Assembly: GCF_026745355.1 (NCBI RefSeq) | Contig: NC_079208.1 | Coordinates: forward strand, 20,680,830-20,744,829 | Source of the DNA: Beta vulgaris subsp. vulgaris | Lineage: Eukaryota; Streptophyta; Magnoliopsida; Caryophyllales; Amaranthaceae | DNA: 64,000 bases | Direction: 5' to 3' | Part shown: piece by piece, positions 33,986 through 47,520 of the stretch | How the letters are laid out: each line of letters begins with the position of its first letter | Position numbering within the stretch: position 1 is the stretch's first letter | Translations under genes and position numbers: made by a program | Notes under the pieces: model-generated | What the model saw: only the letters and a program-made list of their open reading frames with translations | The model's database searches: none | Told to the model about the DNA's origin: nothing

Positions 33986-34649
33986 GTCTAACCCAGCGTT
34001 GCCTTTAATGGATTTTTAGGGAATGGATTTTAAGTCAAATTCGGCCAAAATCACTACCCAGCGCGAGAGTCTACCATTAAGAGCTGGCTTTTCGAACAAG
34101 AACTTAAGCGGATCTAGTCGTGATACTATATGGATTATGTGAGTGAGCATATAATGTCTAAACTTTTTAGTGGCCCAGACTAGCGCAAGGTAAAGCTTTT
34201 CTAAAGGGGTGTAGCAGGATTTGTAGTCTAAGGGATTTTTACTAAGGTAGTAAATGGCAAACTCCCTTAACCTCTTGTGCTAACATAGCCCCAACTGCGG
34301 TTTTAGGCACAGTCAGATAAAGTCTTAAAGGTATTCCTGGCAAGACAGGTGCTAAAACAGGTGGGTCGGATAGATACTCTTTGATTTAGTCAAGGGTTTT
34401 TGAAAATCCTCGTCCCACTCGACAACGACGCTCTTCTTAAAATTTTTAAAGATTGGCTCACACACCATGGTCAATTTAGAGATGAACTTACTGATGTACT
34501 GGATTTACCTAACAACCCCCTTATCTGTTTTTCATTCTTAGGTGGATGCATGGTTATGATGGTCGTTATTTTAGTAGGGTCAATTTCAATGCCTCTAAAA
34601 CTGATGATATAACATAGGAGTTCCCCGGAAGTGACCCCAAAGACACACT
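33986..34649 (-). pseudogene. Tat RT C-terminal part and first RNase H
   Basis: On the minus strand: KKSVVVEWDEDFQKPLTKSK, EYLSDPPVLAPVLPGIPLRL, AVGAMLAQEV, then KFL..KPALNGRLSRWVVILAEF and ALDLLADF-like pieces. These are typical of the connection and the RT-linked RNase H in Tat elements, which use an alanine-rich AVGAMLAQ segment. Stops and shifts are present. At 34649 the frame is interrupted by SIRE-2 and continues at 45139. Confidence 0.7.
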
Positions 34650-35984
34650 TGTTATTTCCCTAGGAACACTACAAGAGGGGGGTGAATTGTAGGTGTAGAA
34701 ATAAACGTAACTTTTTGCGGAAATTAAAACTTAAACGAATAAACAAGCTAAAGGAACACAAGGGATTTTTACGAGGAAAAACTTCTTGGGCCCAACAAGA
34801 AGAAACAACCTCGACCACTAGGGATTTTAAACTCAACACTTTCACTAATTAGGCCAAACAACTTTGTTACAACCTAATTCTAACTCGAGCCACACCTTGA
34901 GTTCCTAAACTCAAGTTCCTGAACCACTGTTCCCTTAACAGCAGTTCCTCTCAACTTCACTCGAAGTTTTCTCACACATACAAGCTTCACTCAAAGCCTC
35001 TCTTACAGAACTTCACTCAAAGTTCCCTTACCCCAAAAACCAAAATACAATTGATCGAAATAAGCTTAGTGGAATTAGAGTAAGAAGGCAAAGAACAAAT
35101 GGCTATTATGAGAGAATGAAGGCACTGACACTTAATAAGTTAAACTCACTTAATTACTTAGTCAGACACATTTGGAACTTATCTAGACTTCTATATTTAT
35201 AGTGTTAATCATGAAGAACGTGGGATTAATAGAGTACATGTTTAATCCATTACCCATGATGTTCCTTCCCCTAAGGAACACGTTTTACATCATGTCCCAT
35301 GATCCCATGAACTATAAATGAACGTGGATAATTCAGCCATTACTCCTAATAATAGGAGTTCCTTGAGCTTTATCCGAAAATCAGTTTTATAAAACTCTTT
35401 TTATCTTTAAACTGAATTTTAATCTTTAAGAAAATAATATCTTTAAATAAAATCTTTCTAACAACCGGATATTTATTTTCTTATTTTCCGAAAAATAAAA
35501 TCTTTTCTAAACAGATTTTCTTTTTAAAACTGATTTTATCATTTGAAATTAGAATAACTAATTTCCTATAATTAGGCATGACTTACTCAATATCTTTTAA
35601 CCGTTATATTCAACCTAAGTCTAGTTCCTTTATTACAGTTCCTTTAACATATTCGTTAAGTGCCACTTGTTTGTTCCTTACAAGGAACAAACTTCATTCT
35701 CAAATAACTGCCACAGTTCCTTACCATTCTTTCTTTGTTCCTTTACATTGGAACTAGAAAATAAAACGCCTAGCTTCTATTTTCTTGATCCAATGCTTGC
35801 TCCAGTATCAACATAGAAACTTCTTTACTTAGCCTTTGAAATCCTCTCTTGACTTCTTCATTGACTTGTATTCTCCCAGTTCCTTGCATTGATACCTTAA
35901 ACACCATACACTTAAATAATTCATTAGTTCACTACTTAGTTTGTTCCTTTGTTTCTTTGTCATTATCAAAACTAGGGTTCAACA
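34650..35984 (-). repeat. SIRE-2 3' LTR
   Basis: 1335-base LTR with TG...CA ends, followed by the purine tract ATTTCCCCCTTTTT (plus strand, 35985-35998). Rich in GTTCC/GGAAC like the other SIRE LTRs. Confidence 0.85.
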
Positions 35985-35998
35985 ATTTCCCCCTTTTT

Positions 35999-36545
35999 GA
36001 TGATGACAACAAAGGTACAAACTAAGGAAAATAACAAATAATATAAGTGATAATAAAAACATAAAGAAGAAAATGAAAAATAAAACACAATTATGTAAGT
36101 AACTGAATTTTGATTTTTCATTTACCTTAACCTATTTTTGATTTTTATTTACCTTATCCATTTTTTAATTTTTAATTTTCATTTTTTAAGTTTATGTACA
36201 ATTTGTTCCTTAAATCTTTTCCCCCTTTGTCATCCTCAAAAAGAATAGACTCTGCATGTGTTGAAATTGATTTAACACCTTAAGACCAATATACAAGCAC
36301 CATTGTGGTTAAGTTAGAAAATCAAAGAGTAAACTTGCTCAAACATCAATCACATAATACTAGCCATTCCAAGGAAGAAATTATGCAAACATTTAGAAAC
36401 ATAGACAAATAGCAAAAGTCATTGATTATATAGCACTTGTTCCATAACAAAACAAAGAAAGAAAAGAAAAAAGAAAACAAAAGTTGTGTTCCTTGATAAA
36501 GAAACAGGAACAACAAAAAAAAAAAACTAAGAAAGGGAAGGGGAA
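35999..36545 (-). other. SIRE-2 3' untranslated stretch
   Basis: AT-rich, no reading frame; aligns with 7701-8259 of SIRE-1. Confidence 0.55.
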
Positions 36546-38352
36546 TGGTGTTCCTCTACAACTTCTTCTTCAACCACATCCTCCAATTTTTCATCACCAC
36601 CCCATGATTGAGTCCCTGTTCCTTCAGCTCCTCCAAGGCACGGCCATAGATGTCCATCTTCTTTTGCTGCGCAACCACGTATCACTCAAGTCTTCATAAG
36701 ACTTATCATAGTATCAGTTTTGGCATCCAAAGTCCAATGAAGATGATTGTAAAATTTTATCATATGTTGTGCAGGAAGGCAACTTCATTAACCCAGTTAG
36801 ATCATCCGGAGTTTCCTGTTCCTTACCCTTGGAACTGAGGCAGATGGGGATTTGTGAAGGAACTGGAGGGGTTTGAGTGGAAGGTCATCTGTTCCAGGAA
36901 TGGAAACAGAAGGTGAAGGGTGATAAATGGAGGAAGAAATGGTGGTGTGGGTGGAAGAGTTGTGGAGGTGGAAGCAAAAGGATTTGGCCTTTTATTTCAT
37001 CCTTCAACTGCTCAAAACTGGAAGGAACAGAGAAGGATGAAGGTGAAATGGAGGGATTTTGTAAAGGAACAGAGAGTTTGGGAGATGGTGGGAGTAGGTT
37101 CCTTGAGAGTGAGGGTACCTGTTCCTCATTATCCGAAAGGACTAAGGAGAGTCCTCGTTGGAAGGAACAGGAACTGAGCAATTTTTCACGAGTGCTCTTC
37201 TCACTCTCAGAGGAACAGAGGGTTTAGGCTTAGCAATGTGTTTGCGCCTCTTAGGTTTCGGTTCCTCCGGTTAGGAACAGGTTCATCCAAGATATAACAT
37301 TATCTCTTCTAAGTCCAGTTTGGGCAGTTTTCTTTTTCCTGAGGAACTGGAGCCATTCTTCCTTGAATGAGAACACCTTCTTGGACGACAAGCCAAGTCC
37401 ATTTAGGGTCTTCTCATTCAAGATGTTCCCTTGTTTGACTCCTATGTGGTCCAACCGTAAGTCTTACTTCAAATGATGAAGTAAGAAGTTATCAAGGCAC
37501 CGTACCAATACACAATTGTTCTCAATAAGTGGGTTAAATGTTGAATGAAGAGGGAAGGGAAATTGATTTGTATGTGTGGTCCAAGCAAAACATGTAACAC
37601 ATATCCAAGAGACCCACTTCATTCCTCTTTTCAGTTCGAGGAATGAGTGCTCTCCAAACCAATTAAATAGCACTTTGTGAAGGGGAGAGAGTAGGTTATG
37701 GTTAAGTTTGTTTTGGCCAGCGTTCCTCCAAAATATTCTAAGATTTTGTCTTGAGGAAAATTCGGAAAGGAAACAGTTCCTTTCCGTTTAAAATACAAAT
37801 CAGTTCCTTTGCAAGGAACTTCCCATACTTTGCTTAAAGTGCTTGATTAAACCTTATTTTCTTTCCTCTAACTCAGTTGTGCAAGTTCCATTAGTATTAA
37901 CAAATTTGCACAAACTCATCCATAGCTAGAGGAACAAGAGCATTATTAAAGGCGAATTCAAACAAGAATTCCATGCCTTGTTCCTTTAGAATGGAGGTTA
38001 ATTCTGAAATTCATTTTATTGCCCATTCTAAATCGACGCAAAAACCCAAACATACCTAGATTCACTTCGTTCGACCCGTTTCTTGGAAGAGAAGAAACAG
38101 TTCCTTTGGAAGGAACAGGTGCATTTCTTCTTTCCCCCTGAGATTGTTCCGGGGTTTCTTCTTCATCGTCTTCCCCAATCAATTTTCTTCTACGCATCTC
38201 CTTCTAGGAGATTCTAATTGTTGTTCCTCTATGGGGTTTTCTTGAATTATGTCGGTTTCAAGGGTTTTAGTTGGAGATGAAGAAATTTCCATTTTTGAAG
38301 TGTCGGTTGTTTTTGATTTGGGAAAAGGAGAGTTTCTTGAAGTTTTTGCCAT
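36546..38352 (-). pseudogene. SIRE-2 env-like ORF remnant
   Basis: Start MAKTSRNSPFPKSKTTDTSK at 38352 on the minus strand, followed by ETDIIQENPIEEQQLESP in the same frame. A charged stretch follows (RRRKLIGEDDEEETPEQSQG near 38190). The conserved middle is broken into 37673-37464 and 37454-37251 (GVKQGNILNEKTLNGLGLS). It has more small deletions than SIRE-1 but a better preserved N-terminus. The role of this region in SIRE elements is not established. Confidence 0.55.
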
Positions 38353-39067
38353 GATTTATGAAGGTTTGGAGGTTTTATGGAGTATCAAAGGGTTGATGAG
38401 GTTTCGGTATGGTGAAGATGAAGAGTTTGAGAGGAACACGGTTTCTTAGATGAATTAAGAAGGAAGTTTTGTATGTAATAGTAATTATGACACGCGGGAA
38501 AGAAATAAAGCAAAAAAAATAAAAAAATAAAAAGGAAGAAAACGAAAAGATAAAAGAACCAGATTTAATTAAACTGGTTCCCCTTATTTTTGGGATTTTT
38601 GGATTTTTCGGATTTTTATGAATTTTAATTTTTGAAAGAAAATAAATGCTAAGGAACTTGTGCTATAGGAACAACTAATGCTACATATCACGTCCTTCAT
38701 ATCATGCATGTTTCTTGACCTTAGGAACAGTAAGGGGAGTATTATGTGACATTTGTGAGTTGTTTAATTTCTTTGAATTCATGTTTATGTTTTGCAACAT
38801 TCCAATTTGCAATGGTCTTAGGCAATTAAACACAATTATTTTTAGCACACAAAGTCACTCAAATTGATTCAAACATGGGGGAATGACATAGGAACAATCA
38901 CTTAATTTTTATTAACCTAACTCAAGCCTTAATTTTTCATATATATATTCCTTTGCAGAGGCTTAGTTAGAATATCAGCAAGCTGATAATCAGTTTGACA
39001 AAACTCAAGTTTAATCAAACCTTTTTCAACATTTTCTCTTAAAAAGTGATGTCTATATGTATATGCT
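38353..39067 (-). other. SIRE-2 spacer between pol and env-like region
   Basis: AT-rich, no frame. It shows the uninterrupted version of the site where the CACTA entered SIRE-1 (near 39067-39075). Confidence 0.55.
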
Positions 39068-42060
39068 TTACTCTAGAATGATGCACTGGATCTTTAGATA
39101 TACTATAGCACTTGTATTGTCACAATAAATAGGAACACATTCAAAGTTTATTCCATAGTCACTAAGTTGTTGTTTTATCCAAAGCATTTGAGAGCAACAT
39201 GCAGCAGCTGCTACATATTCTGCTTCAGCAGTGGATAAAGCAACTGTGTTTTGTTTCTTGGTACTCCAAGAAACTAAACTATGACCAAGGAATTGTGCCA
39301 TACCTGAGGTGCTTTTCCTATTTACAAGATCTCCAGCATAATCTGCATCTGCATATCCTTTTAGTTCGAATGTATCACTTCTTGGATAGTAGAGTCCAAG
39401 ATCATCTGTTCCTTTAAGATACTAAGAATTCTCTTCACAGCAGTGAGGTGAGACTCCTTTGGATTTGCTTGAAATCTAGCACACAAACCAACACTGAAAG
39501 CTATGTCTGGACGACTAGCAGTTAGATACAAAAGTGAACCAATCATTCCTCTATATTTTGTTTGATCAACACTTGTTCCTATGGAGTCTTCATCTAATCT
39601 AGTTGAAGTTCCCATAGGAGTGTGATTTATCTTTGAATTTTCGAGGCCATATTTCTTTAATAGTTCCTTTATGTATTTTTGTTGGTGAACAATTATACCT
39701 TTTCAGTTTGTTTGATTTGTAGTCCAAGAAAGAAATTTAACTCACCCATCATACTCATTTCAAATTCATTGCTCATGAGACTTGAGAATTCTTTGCACAA
39801 TGTTTCATTAGTAGCTCCGAATATGATGTCATCAACATATATTTGAACAAGCAAAATATCAGTTCCTTTAGATTTTAGGAACAAGGTTTTATCAACCTTT
39901 CCTCTTTTAAAATTGTTTTCTAAAAGGAACTTTGATAATCTCTCATACCATGATCTAGGTGCTTGTTTTAACCCATAAAGAGCTTTATCAAGCTTGTAGA
40001 CATGATTTGGGAGATTATTATTTTCAAACCAGGGGGTTGTTCAACATATACATCTTCGTTTAGATAGCCATTTAAAAATGCACACTTAACATCCATTTGA
40101 TATAATTTGAATCCCATGTAAGCAGCAAATGCAATTAAAATTCTAATGGCTTCTAATCTAGCTACAGGAGCAAAGGTTTCTTCATAATCAATTCCTTCTT
40201 GTTGTTATAACCTTTTACTACAAGTCTAGCTTTGTTTCTTACAATGGTTCCATATTCATCTAGTTTGTTTCTAAACACCCATTTTAAGCCAATTACTTTT
40301 TGTTGTTTAGATGAAGGAACTAGATGCCATACCTTGTTTCTTTCAAACTCATTTAATTCAGCTTGCATTGCAGTAATCCAATCAGAGTCAGTTAAGGCTT
40401 CTTCATGATTTCTTGGTTCCATCATTGATAGGAACGCATGAAATGCACAAAAGTTCCTTAACTGAGATCTAGTTTGCGTACCTTTGGATATGTCGCTGAT
40501 TATGAGTTCCACAGGATGTGACTTTTGTAATCTCCAAGGTTTTGGTTGAAACTCTCTTATAGGAACATGTTGTTCCTCATGAGTTCCTTGAGTAGATGAG
40601 GAACTCTGCTCAGTTGTTCCTCTGTTAGCCTCGGTGGACTCAGTTCCTTCATTTAGAGGAACAGGAGCATCTTCTCCTCCTTGAGGAACAGGAACATCAT
40701 TGATGTCATTATTTTCAATTCCTCGTTCCTTTCCTCTTTCACTTCTTCTTCTTCTTGTGAATCTGCGTTCCTTGTACTTGGTTGTGCTAACCCTATCTCA
40801 TAGTCATCAACCTGTATGCTTGGATTATGTTTGTCAGATTCATCAAAGATTACATGAATGCTTTCTTCAACACACATAGTTCTCTTGTTATATACTCTAT
40901 AAGCTTTACTATGTGAGGAGTATCCTAAAAATGTTGCTTCATCACTCCTTGCATCAAATTTTCCAAGATTATCTTTTCCATTATTATGCACATAACATTT
41001 GCACCAAATGTTCTAAAATAGGTGATGTTTGGTTTCTTTCCAAAGTAAAGTTCATAAGGAGTTTTATTAATGATAGGTCTCATCATGGCACGATTAATTA
41101 TGTGACAAGCAGTATTAACAGCTTCAGCCCAAAAGTTCCTTGGAAGTTCACTAGCAATTAACATGGTTCTAGACATTTCCTCCAAAGTTCTATTTTTCCT
41201 TTCTACAACACCATTTTGTTGTGGTGTTCTAGGGGCAGAAAAATTATGATCTAGGCCATTATCTCTGCTTAAGTCATCAAATTTATAATTTTCGAATTCT
41301 TGCCATGATCTGATCTAATGTGCATTATTTTATGCCACTAAGTTTTGAACTCTTTTAGCAAAGACAAGGAACTCATCATAAGTTTCATCTTTACTAGTAA
41401 GAAAGATAACCCAAGTATACCTAGAGTAGTCATCTACAATCACAAGTACATACCTCTTTCCACTTCTGCTTTGAATTCTCATGGGTCCACATAAGTCCAT
41501 ATGGATTAATTCTAATGGTTTAGTGGTACTTACTATCGTTTTAGATTTGAAAGAGGATCTTACTTGCTTACCTCGTGCACATGCATCACAACTTGATCAA
41601 TATGAAATTTATGGATGGTAATCCTAAAACAAGGTCTTTTGACTAAGTTTCTCAAGTAATGAAAAGCTAGCATGTCCTAGACCCTTGTGCCATAGAAGTG
41701 AATCATCTTCAATAACACTAAGACAAGTTAAATTGATTTGAGGAACAAGGTCAAATCCACAATGTATGTGTTCCTTTCCTTGTTCCTTCCAAGATAACCT
41801 TCTTAGTTTTAATGTTGATGATCAAGCATTTTTCTTTATCAAATTTTACAGTATTTCCTTTGTCACAGAATTGAGAAATGCTTAATAGATTATGTTTTAG
41901 ACCTTCAACTAAAAATACATTTTCAATGGAGTGTAGTGGTGACTTACCGACCTTACCCATAGCAACTATGTTACCTTTCTTATTATCACCAAATTTACAC
42001 TTCCACCTTCATAGGTTGTGAGTGAGAGAAACTTCGTTTTGTCTCCTGTCATGTGCTTGG
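39068..42060 (-). pseudogene. SIRE-2 pol
   Basis: Right to left: pre-integrase block (VFLVEGLKHNLLSISQFCDK near 41900), integrase with a frame-shifted core (41700-41190) and end (MLIASELPRNFWAEAVNTAC, 41185-40925), a proline- and glutamate-rich linker, RT (40512-40080; catalytic YVDDIIFG at about 39833), and RNase H (SWSTKKQNTVALSTAEAEYV) ending at 39068. The RT and RNase H motifs are intact but the frame is broken at least six times, so no product is expected. Confidence 0.85.
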
Positions 42061-42113
42061 AACAACCACTATCGAGTACCATGTGTTGTTCCCCCTCCTC
42101 CAACCTGCAAAAA

Positions 42114-43726
42114 TCAACTAGGTGTTAGTTGTAGGAACCCCATCTTTCGTGGGTTCCTGTTCTTGACTAGGATTTGTTTTGACAACCCATTTTTTTTACT
42201 TATTGTCACGTTTTTCCCAATCATTTCAGATTTTAATTGACATTGATTTATGTAATGACCTACCTTGCCACAATACATACAAAACTTATCACTAGGTAGA
42301 TCAACATATTTCTTTGTCTTGTTCCTTTTCTTGTAGTTTTCAAAACCAAGACCTTCCTTCCTTTTGGTCTGTGGTTTCTCAATCCACTTAGGAACTTTCA
42401 TGATTTTGCCTCTGTTCCTTGCGACAACCAGTTCCTTTTTAAGATTACAGATCTGTTCCTTTAAAATAATTTTCTCTTTATTCATTTTTTCAATCTCAGA
42501 TCTGTATCCTTTCAAAGGGGTTGATCTTATATCAAAGGAACTCAGAACAGGGACAAATTCTTTCAAGTGTGAAATCTCTAAATTAATTAGATAATTTTCA
42601 TTTTTCAAACTTTCATAATATCCTTGATTTCATTTTTTTCTTCATCTTCTTTTTCGTCAGTGTTTGCCATGAGGCAAAGGTTTGCTGTTTCTTCAGTTGG
42701 TTTTCCTCTTCTCTTCCGTCTCTGAATCTCCCCAAGCAGCTATCATAGCTTTGCGCACATTTGCCTTAGAGAAAGGTGCTTTTGATTCTTTGTTCCTTTC
42801 AGCAAAGCGTTCCTTGTTCCTTTCTTTGGTTTTGTCATTTTCCCAAAGAGGACATTCCTTGATGAAGTGATCTGTACTTCCACATTTATGACAAGCAGCT
42901 TTGTTAGAAAATTTCTTAGTTTTACCTTTGAAGTTTCCATTCTTCATGTTCCTGTACATCTTTCGAAATTTTCGAACCATGAGGGCTGCTTCTTCTTCTT
43001 CTGAGTCCGAATCATCTTCATCATCTGCTTTGAGAGCAATTGATTTTGATTTGGAGCTTTCACCATATTCAGTATCAAGGTGAAGCTCATGAGTCATAAG
43101 TGACCCTGCCAGCTGTTCTAAGTTGAACTTAGTGAAGTCTTTTGTTTCTTGAAGAGCAGTGACTTTAGCCATCCATCTGTCCTTAGGAAGACTCCTAAGA
43201 ACCTTTCGAACCTGTTCCTCAGATGAAATAAACTTTCCAAGAGAAGCCAACTCATTTATAATGTTAGTAAAACGAGTAAACATGTCTCGGATGCTTTCTT
43301 TGGATTTCATGCAGAACAGTTCATATTGATTCATAAGTAAATCAATTTTCGATCTTTTAACTTCATTAGTTCCTTCGTGGGTTACTTCTAGTAAATCCCA
43401 TATTTGCTTTGCGGATTTGCATCCCATGATCCTATTATGTTCATGGGGTCCAAGTCCACAATGCAATAATTTAATAGCCATGGCATTTACTTCCATTTTT
43501 TCAAAATCAGATTTGTCATAATCAGAGAGGGGTTTAAGAGTTACCTCATTTTTGTCATTTGTAGTTGTGACTTCGAAATCACCAACTTCAATGACTCTCC
43601 ATACCTGATAGTTTTCAGCTTGATGAATATCTCCATGCGGTTCTTCCAATAGTTGTAGTACTTCCCATTGAACATAGGAGGCCTTTGAGTGGAATAACCT
43701 TCTTCAAGTTTCTCGGTGGTATTCAT
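42114..43726 (-). pseudogene. SIRE-2 gag
   Basis: Start MNTTEKLEEGYSTQRPPMFN at 43726; a one-base loss near 43620 shifts the frame. The open piece 43649-42693 (318 codons) has the UBN2-type capsid part, the acidic DDEDDSDSEEEEAA stretch and a zinc knuckle CHKCGSTDHFIKEC. About 225 bases of the coiled coil present in SIRE-1 are missing near 42620-42640. The last piece (42608-42114) ends with the second knuckle CMYCGKVGHYINQC. Confidence 0.8.
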
Positions 43727-43774
43727 TGTTCCTTGGATCTTTTTCAATAGGGTTTCCTATCTTACGTGAGTTCT

Positions 43775-43786
43775 GCTCTGATACCA
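43775..43786 (-). other. SIRE-2 primer binding site (tRNA-Met type)
   Basis: TGGTATCAGAGC on the minus strand, two bases from the LTR end. Confidence 0.85.
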
Positions 43787-43788
43787 AT

Positions 43789-45138
43789 TGTTATTTCCCT
43801 AGGAACACTACAAGAGGGGGGTGAATTGTAGGTGTAGAAATAAACGTAACTTTTTGCGGAAATTAAAACTTAAACGAATAAACAAGCTAAAGGAACACAA
43901 GGGATTTTTACGAGGAAAAACTTCTTGGGCCCAACAAGAAGAAACAACCTCGACCACTAGGGATTTTAAACTCAACACTTTCACTAATTAGGCCAAACAA
44001 CTCTGTTACAACCTAATTCTAACTCGAGCACACCTTGAGTTCCTAAACTCAAGTTCCTGAACCACTGTTCCCTTAACAGCAGTTCCTCTCAACTTCACTC
44101 GAAGTTTTCTCACACATACAAGCTTCACTCAAAGCTCTCTCTTACAGAACTTCACTCAAAGTTCCCTTACCCAAAAACCAAAATACAATTGATCGAAATA
44201 AGCTTAGTGGAATTAGAGTAAGAAGGCAAAGAACAAATGGCTATTATGAGAGAATGAAGGCACTGACACTATAATATTAAACTCACTTAATTACTTAGTC
44301 AGACACAATTTGGAACTTATCTAGACTTCTATATTTATAGTGTTTCATGAAGAACGTGGGAATAACTAGAGTACACGTTTAGTCCATTAACCCATGATGT
44401 TCCTTCCCCTAAGGAACACGTTTTACATCATGTCCCATGATCCCATGAACTATAAATGAACGTGGATAATTCAGCCATTACTCCAAGTAATAGGAGTTCC
44501 TTGAGCTTTATCCGAAAATCAGTTTTTATAAAATTTTTTATCTTTAAAACTGAATTTTAATCTTTAAGAAAATAATATCTTTTAAATAAAATCTTTCTAA
44601 CAACCGGATATTTATTTTCTTATTTTCCGAAAAATAAAATCTTTTTCTAAACAGATTTTCTTTTTAAAATGATTTTATCATTTGAAATTAGATATAATAT
44701 AATTTCCTATAATTTAGGCATGACTTACTCAATATATCTTTTAACCGTTATATGTTGCACGCCTAAGTCTAGTTCCTTTTATTAACTAGTTCCTTTAACA
44801 TATTCGCTAAGTGCCACTTAGTTTGTTCCTTACAAAGGAACAAACTCCATTCTCAAATAGACTGCCACAGTTCCTTACCATTCTTTCTTTGTTCCTTTAC
44901 ATTGGAACTAGAAATAAAACGCCTAGCTTCTATTTTCTTGATCCAATGCTTGCTCCAGTATCAACATAGAAACTTCTTTACTTAGCCTTTGAAATCCTCT
45001 CTTGACTTCTTCTATTGACTTCGTATTCTCCAATTCCTTGCATTGATACCTTAAACACCATACACTTAAATAACTCATTAGTTCACTACTTAGTTTGTCC
45101 CTTTGTTTCTTTGTCATTATCAAAACTAGGGTTCAACA
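43789..45138 (-). repeat. SIRE-2 5' LTR
   Basis: 1350-base LTR matching 34650-35984 with many small indels; ends TG...CA. Confidence 0.85.
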
Positions 45139-46031
45139 ACACTTTTGTGAATTAAGTCTCATATTGTATTTACGAAGTCCAATGAAGAACTTTTCAAGGG
45201 AGGTATGGTGTCCCTCTCTATATTTGGACTTAACTATCATTTTATCTACATAGACCTCTACCTCTTTATGCATCATGTCATGGAGAAGGGTAGTTGTTGT
45301 TCTTTGATAGATGGTCACAACGTTTTTGAACCCGAAAGGCATAACGGTATAGCAAAAGGTCCCCTACGGTGTGATGAAGTTGGTTTTTTTCATATCCTCC
45401 TCGACCATTTTTACTTGATTATACCCTGCATACCCACCGGTAAAAGAGATAAGGGCGTGATTGGCGGTATTGTCTACTAGGACGTCTATGTGAGGTAGGG
45501 GGAAGTCGTCTTTAAGACTTGCTTTGTTGAGATCTTTATAGTCAGCACACATCCTAACTCTCCCATCCTTTTTAGGCACAGGCACAACGTTAGCGATCCA
45601 GTCAAGATAATTTGCTACTCTTATAAAACCTGCATTAAGTTTTTTAATGACTTCTTCTTGAATTCTTAGAGCCACATCTGGCTTCATTCTACACAACTTT
45701 AGTTTGACAAGTTTCATCCCTTCGATTAGGGGAATTGTATGTTGGGAAATTTCTCGATCAATGCCCGGCATGTCTTGGTAGGACCATGAGAATATGTTGA
45801 TATTTTCAACTATCGTTTTGATTAATTAAGTCTTCTCGCATCCGTTTAAATTAAAGATAACCCAATTCTTACCTCCTTCGGTTCATTATCATCAAAAAGA
45901 TTAATTTTTTCAGTTTCTTCGATGGTTGGAGTCTTATTTTCATGTTCTTCCACTAGTTTAATTATTTCTTTTTCATATTCATTGTTGCAATTGGAAGGAG
46001 AAAGTAGAGATAGTGCACAAGTCATAAGCAA
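45139..46031 (-). pseudogene. Tat reverse transcriptase, N-terminal and catalytic part
   Basis: On the minus strand: linker (EETEKINLFDDNEPKEVRIG near 45900), MPGIDREISQH, VVPVPKKDGRVRMCADYKDL, FPLPHIDVLVDNTANHALIS, GGYAGYNQVKM, then across a TAG at 45364 GTFCYTVMPFGFKN and VEVYVDKMIVKSK. Strong match to Tat-type RT. Two catalytic positions are changed: Gly-Gly where the family has Asp-Gly in the first metal-binding motif, and YVDK where the family has YVDD. The enzyme would be dead even without the stop. It continues beyond SIRE-2 at 34649. Confidence 0.8.
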
Positions 46032-47520
46032 ATGAATTCATATTATTGAAATCAAAAATCAGAAATCATAGAGTTGAACAATGACTCAGCAGAAAATAAA
46101 GACTCTACTTGGACACTAGAAACGACAGTCTTAGACACAGTCCCAACTGGGACACTAGACTGAACAAACTCGGACTCAGACTCAGGCCCTGACTCTGACT
46201 CTGAGTCTTCAAACATCGGCCCTTCCTCGATGGTGAATATCATCTTCTTTCCATCTGACGCAGTGAGCTTAATAGTCTTCTTCCATCCTTGTATGGTGCC
46301 ACTTGCAAGGGGATTAACATAGCAGGGTTGAAGTCCTCATTCTATAGCACAACCTGGATATAAGAAGTATCATTTGGGCATTTGACTCGTTCTTGACTGA
46401 ATAGAAGTCTCAATGCCTTATAGTCTAAACAGTCTTTCGTGAACTGTTTAATTTTGGGATCAGGAATACCTTCTTCCATAAAATGGCTGTCCAGAAATAT
46501 TTCAAATTCGGGTAGATCACTCCTTCTTGAGCCTGATAGAATGGTTCAAGGAATTCATAGCAAGGATAATCTTCTCCTTCCATCAAAAACTGCCCATTTG
46601 TAGTGCTTTGATAGGCAAGAAAAGGGATATTGTCCTTGTTCTTAGTATTGCAGTACACCATCCGTTGTGCAATACGTTCTCCAAGCTCCTTCCTAGTGGG
46701 CTTATATATTAAGCTAAAAAAATGACTGATTTAGAATTAGTGACATGAGGTGATCTATACTTCTTACTATCCAGTGACATGCCTGGAAAGTGTCCTTTAC
46801 TGCGCATGATGTAGTTGATTGCTAGATTAGAGAAGCAATCAAAATCAAAGGGCCCTAAGTCCTCGTCAATGAGCGCTACCTCTTCGGGAACGAATCCTCG
46901 AAGATCATCATCCTCTTCATCATGGTCTATGTGAATGAAGGTTTGTCGATTACTTATACCTTTATTGCAGATGCACCGAGAGTTATGGTAATGCTGTCTA
47001 CAATCATCTTAACCTTTGGATGCAAGGAAGATGGGACTGCACCAAGCTCATGAAGCCATGGTCGTTCAACAGTAGGTTAAATGAGGCCTTGATTTCAATG
47101 ATTTAGAAGAGTGTGCGCTTTCCTATAACCGATGTAGAGATGTTTAGGGATATAGTTCCTAAGGATTGACGACAGGGTTTGTCGTATGCTCGGATGCCTT
47201 GATGAGAAGGACTGGAATCCTCATCTTTGAAGCCTAGCGATGCGCAGTTCGTAATTAACACACATTAATTGCGGATACATTGCCTACTAATATCATCGGG
47301 AGATTCATAATCATGCATGCTACAGTAAGATGTAGAGCCTTGTTGTGCTTGTTTCCTCTAAAAGGAAGGTCATCCTCAGTAAAGGAAATAATATTTCCTT
47401 GGATTGGCTTATTAGTAGTTAGGAAACTGACCAATCCTTCAGGTGAGGTGTCAGATGATACAAAACTTTGTGAGGGTATTTAGTAATGCCATGTGATGCT
47501 CATGAGAGGAAGCTATCAAT
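46032..47520 (-). pseudogene. Tat protease region, decayed
   Basis: On the minus strand broken pieces fit the stretch between Gag and RT in Tat elements: MIMNLPMILVGN near 47300, SLGTISLNISTSVIGKRTLF and IIEIKASFNLLLNDHGFM near 47180-47080 (the family has LLGRPWIH here), an acidic HDEEDDDLRGF near 46910, and NTKNKDNIPFLAYQ to YPNLKYFW at 46660-46500. Many stops. No intact protease active-site triplet is visible. Confidence 0.55.

Larger units (their letters stand above)
34650..45138 (-). mobile_element. SIRE-2, Ty1/copia SIRE-type retrotransposon
   Basis: Complete structure on the minus strand: 5' LTR 43789-45138, primer site 43775-43786, gag, pol, env-like region, purine tract 35985-35998, 3' LTR 34650-35984. 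Perfect target duplication ACACT (34645-34649 and 45139-45143). It lies inside the Tat RT. Coding parts have several frameshifts and a deletion in gag, and the LTRs differ by many small indels, so it is not recent. It serves as an uninterrupted reference for SIRE-1. Confidence 0.9.
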
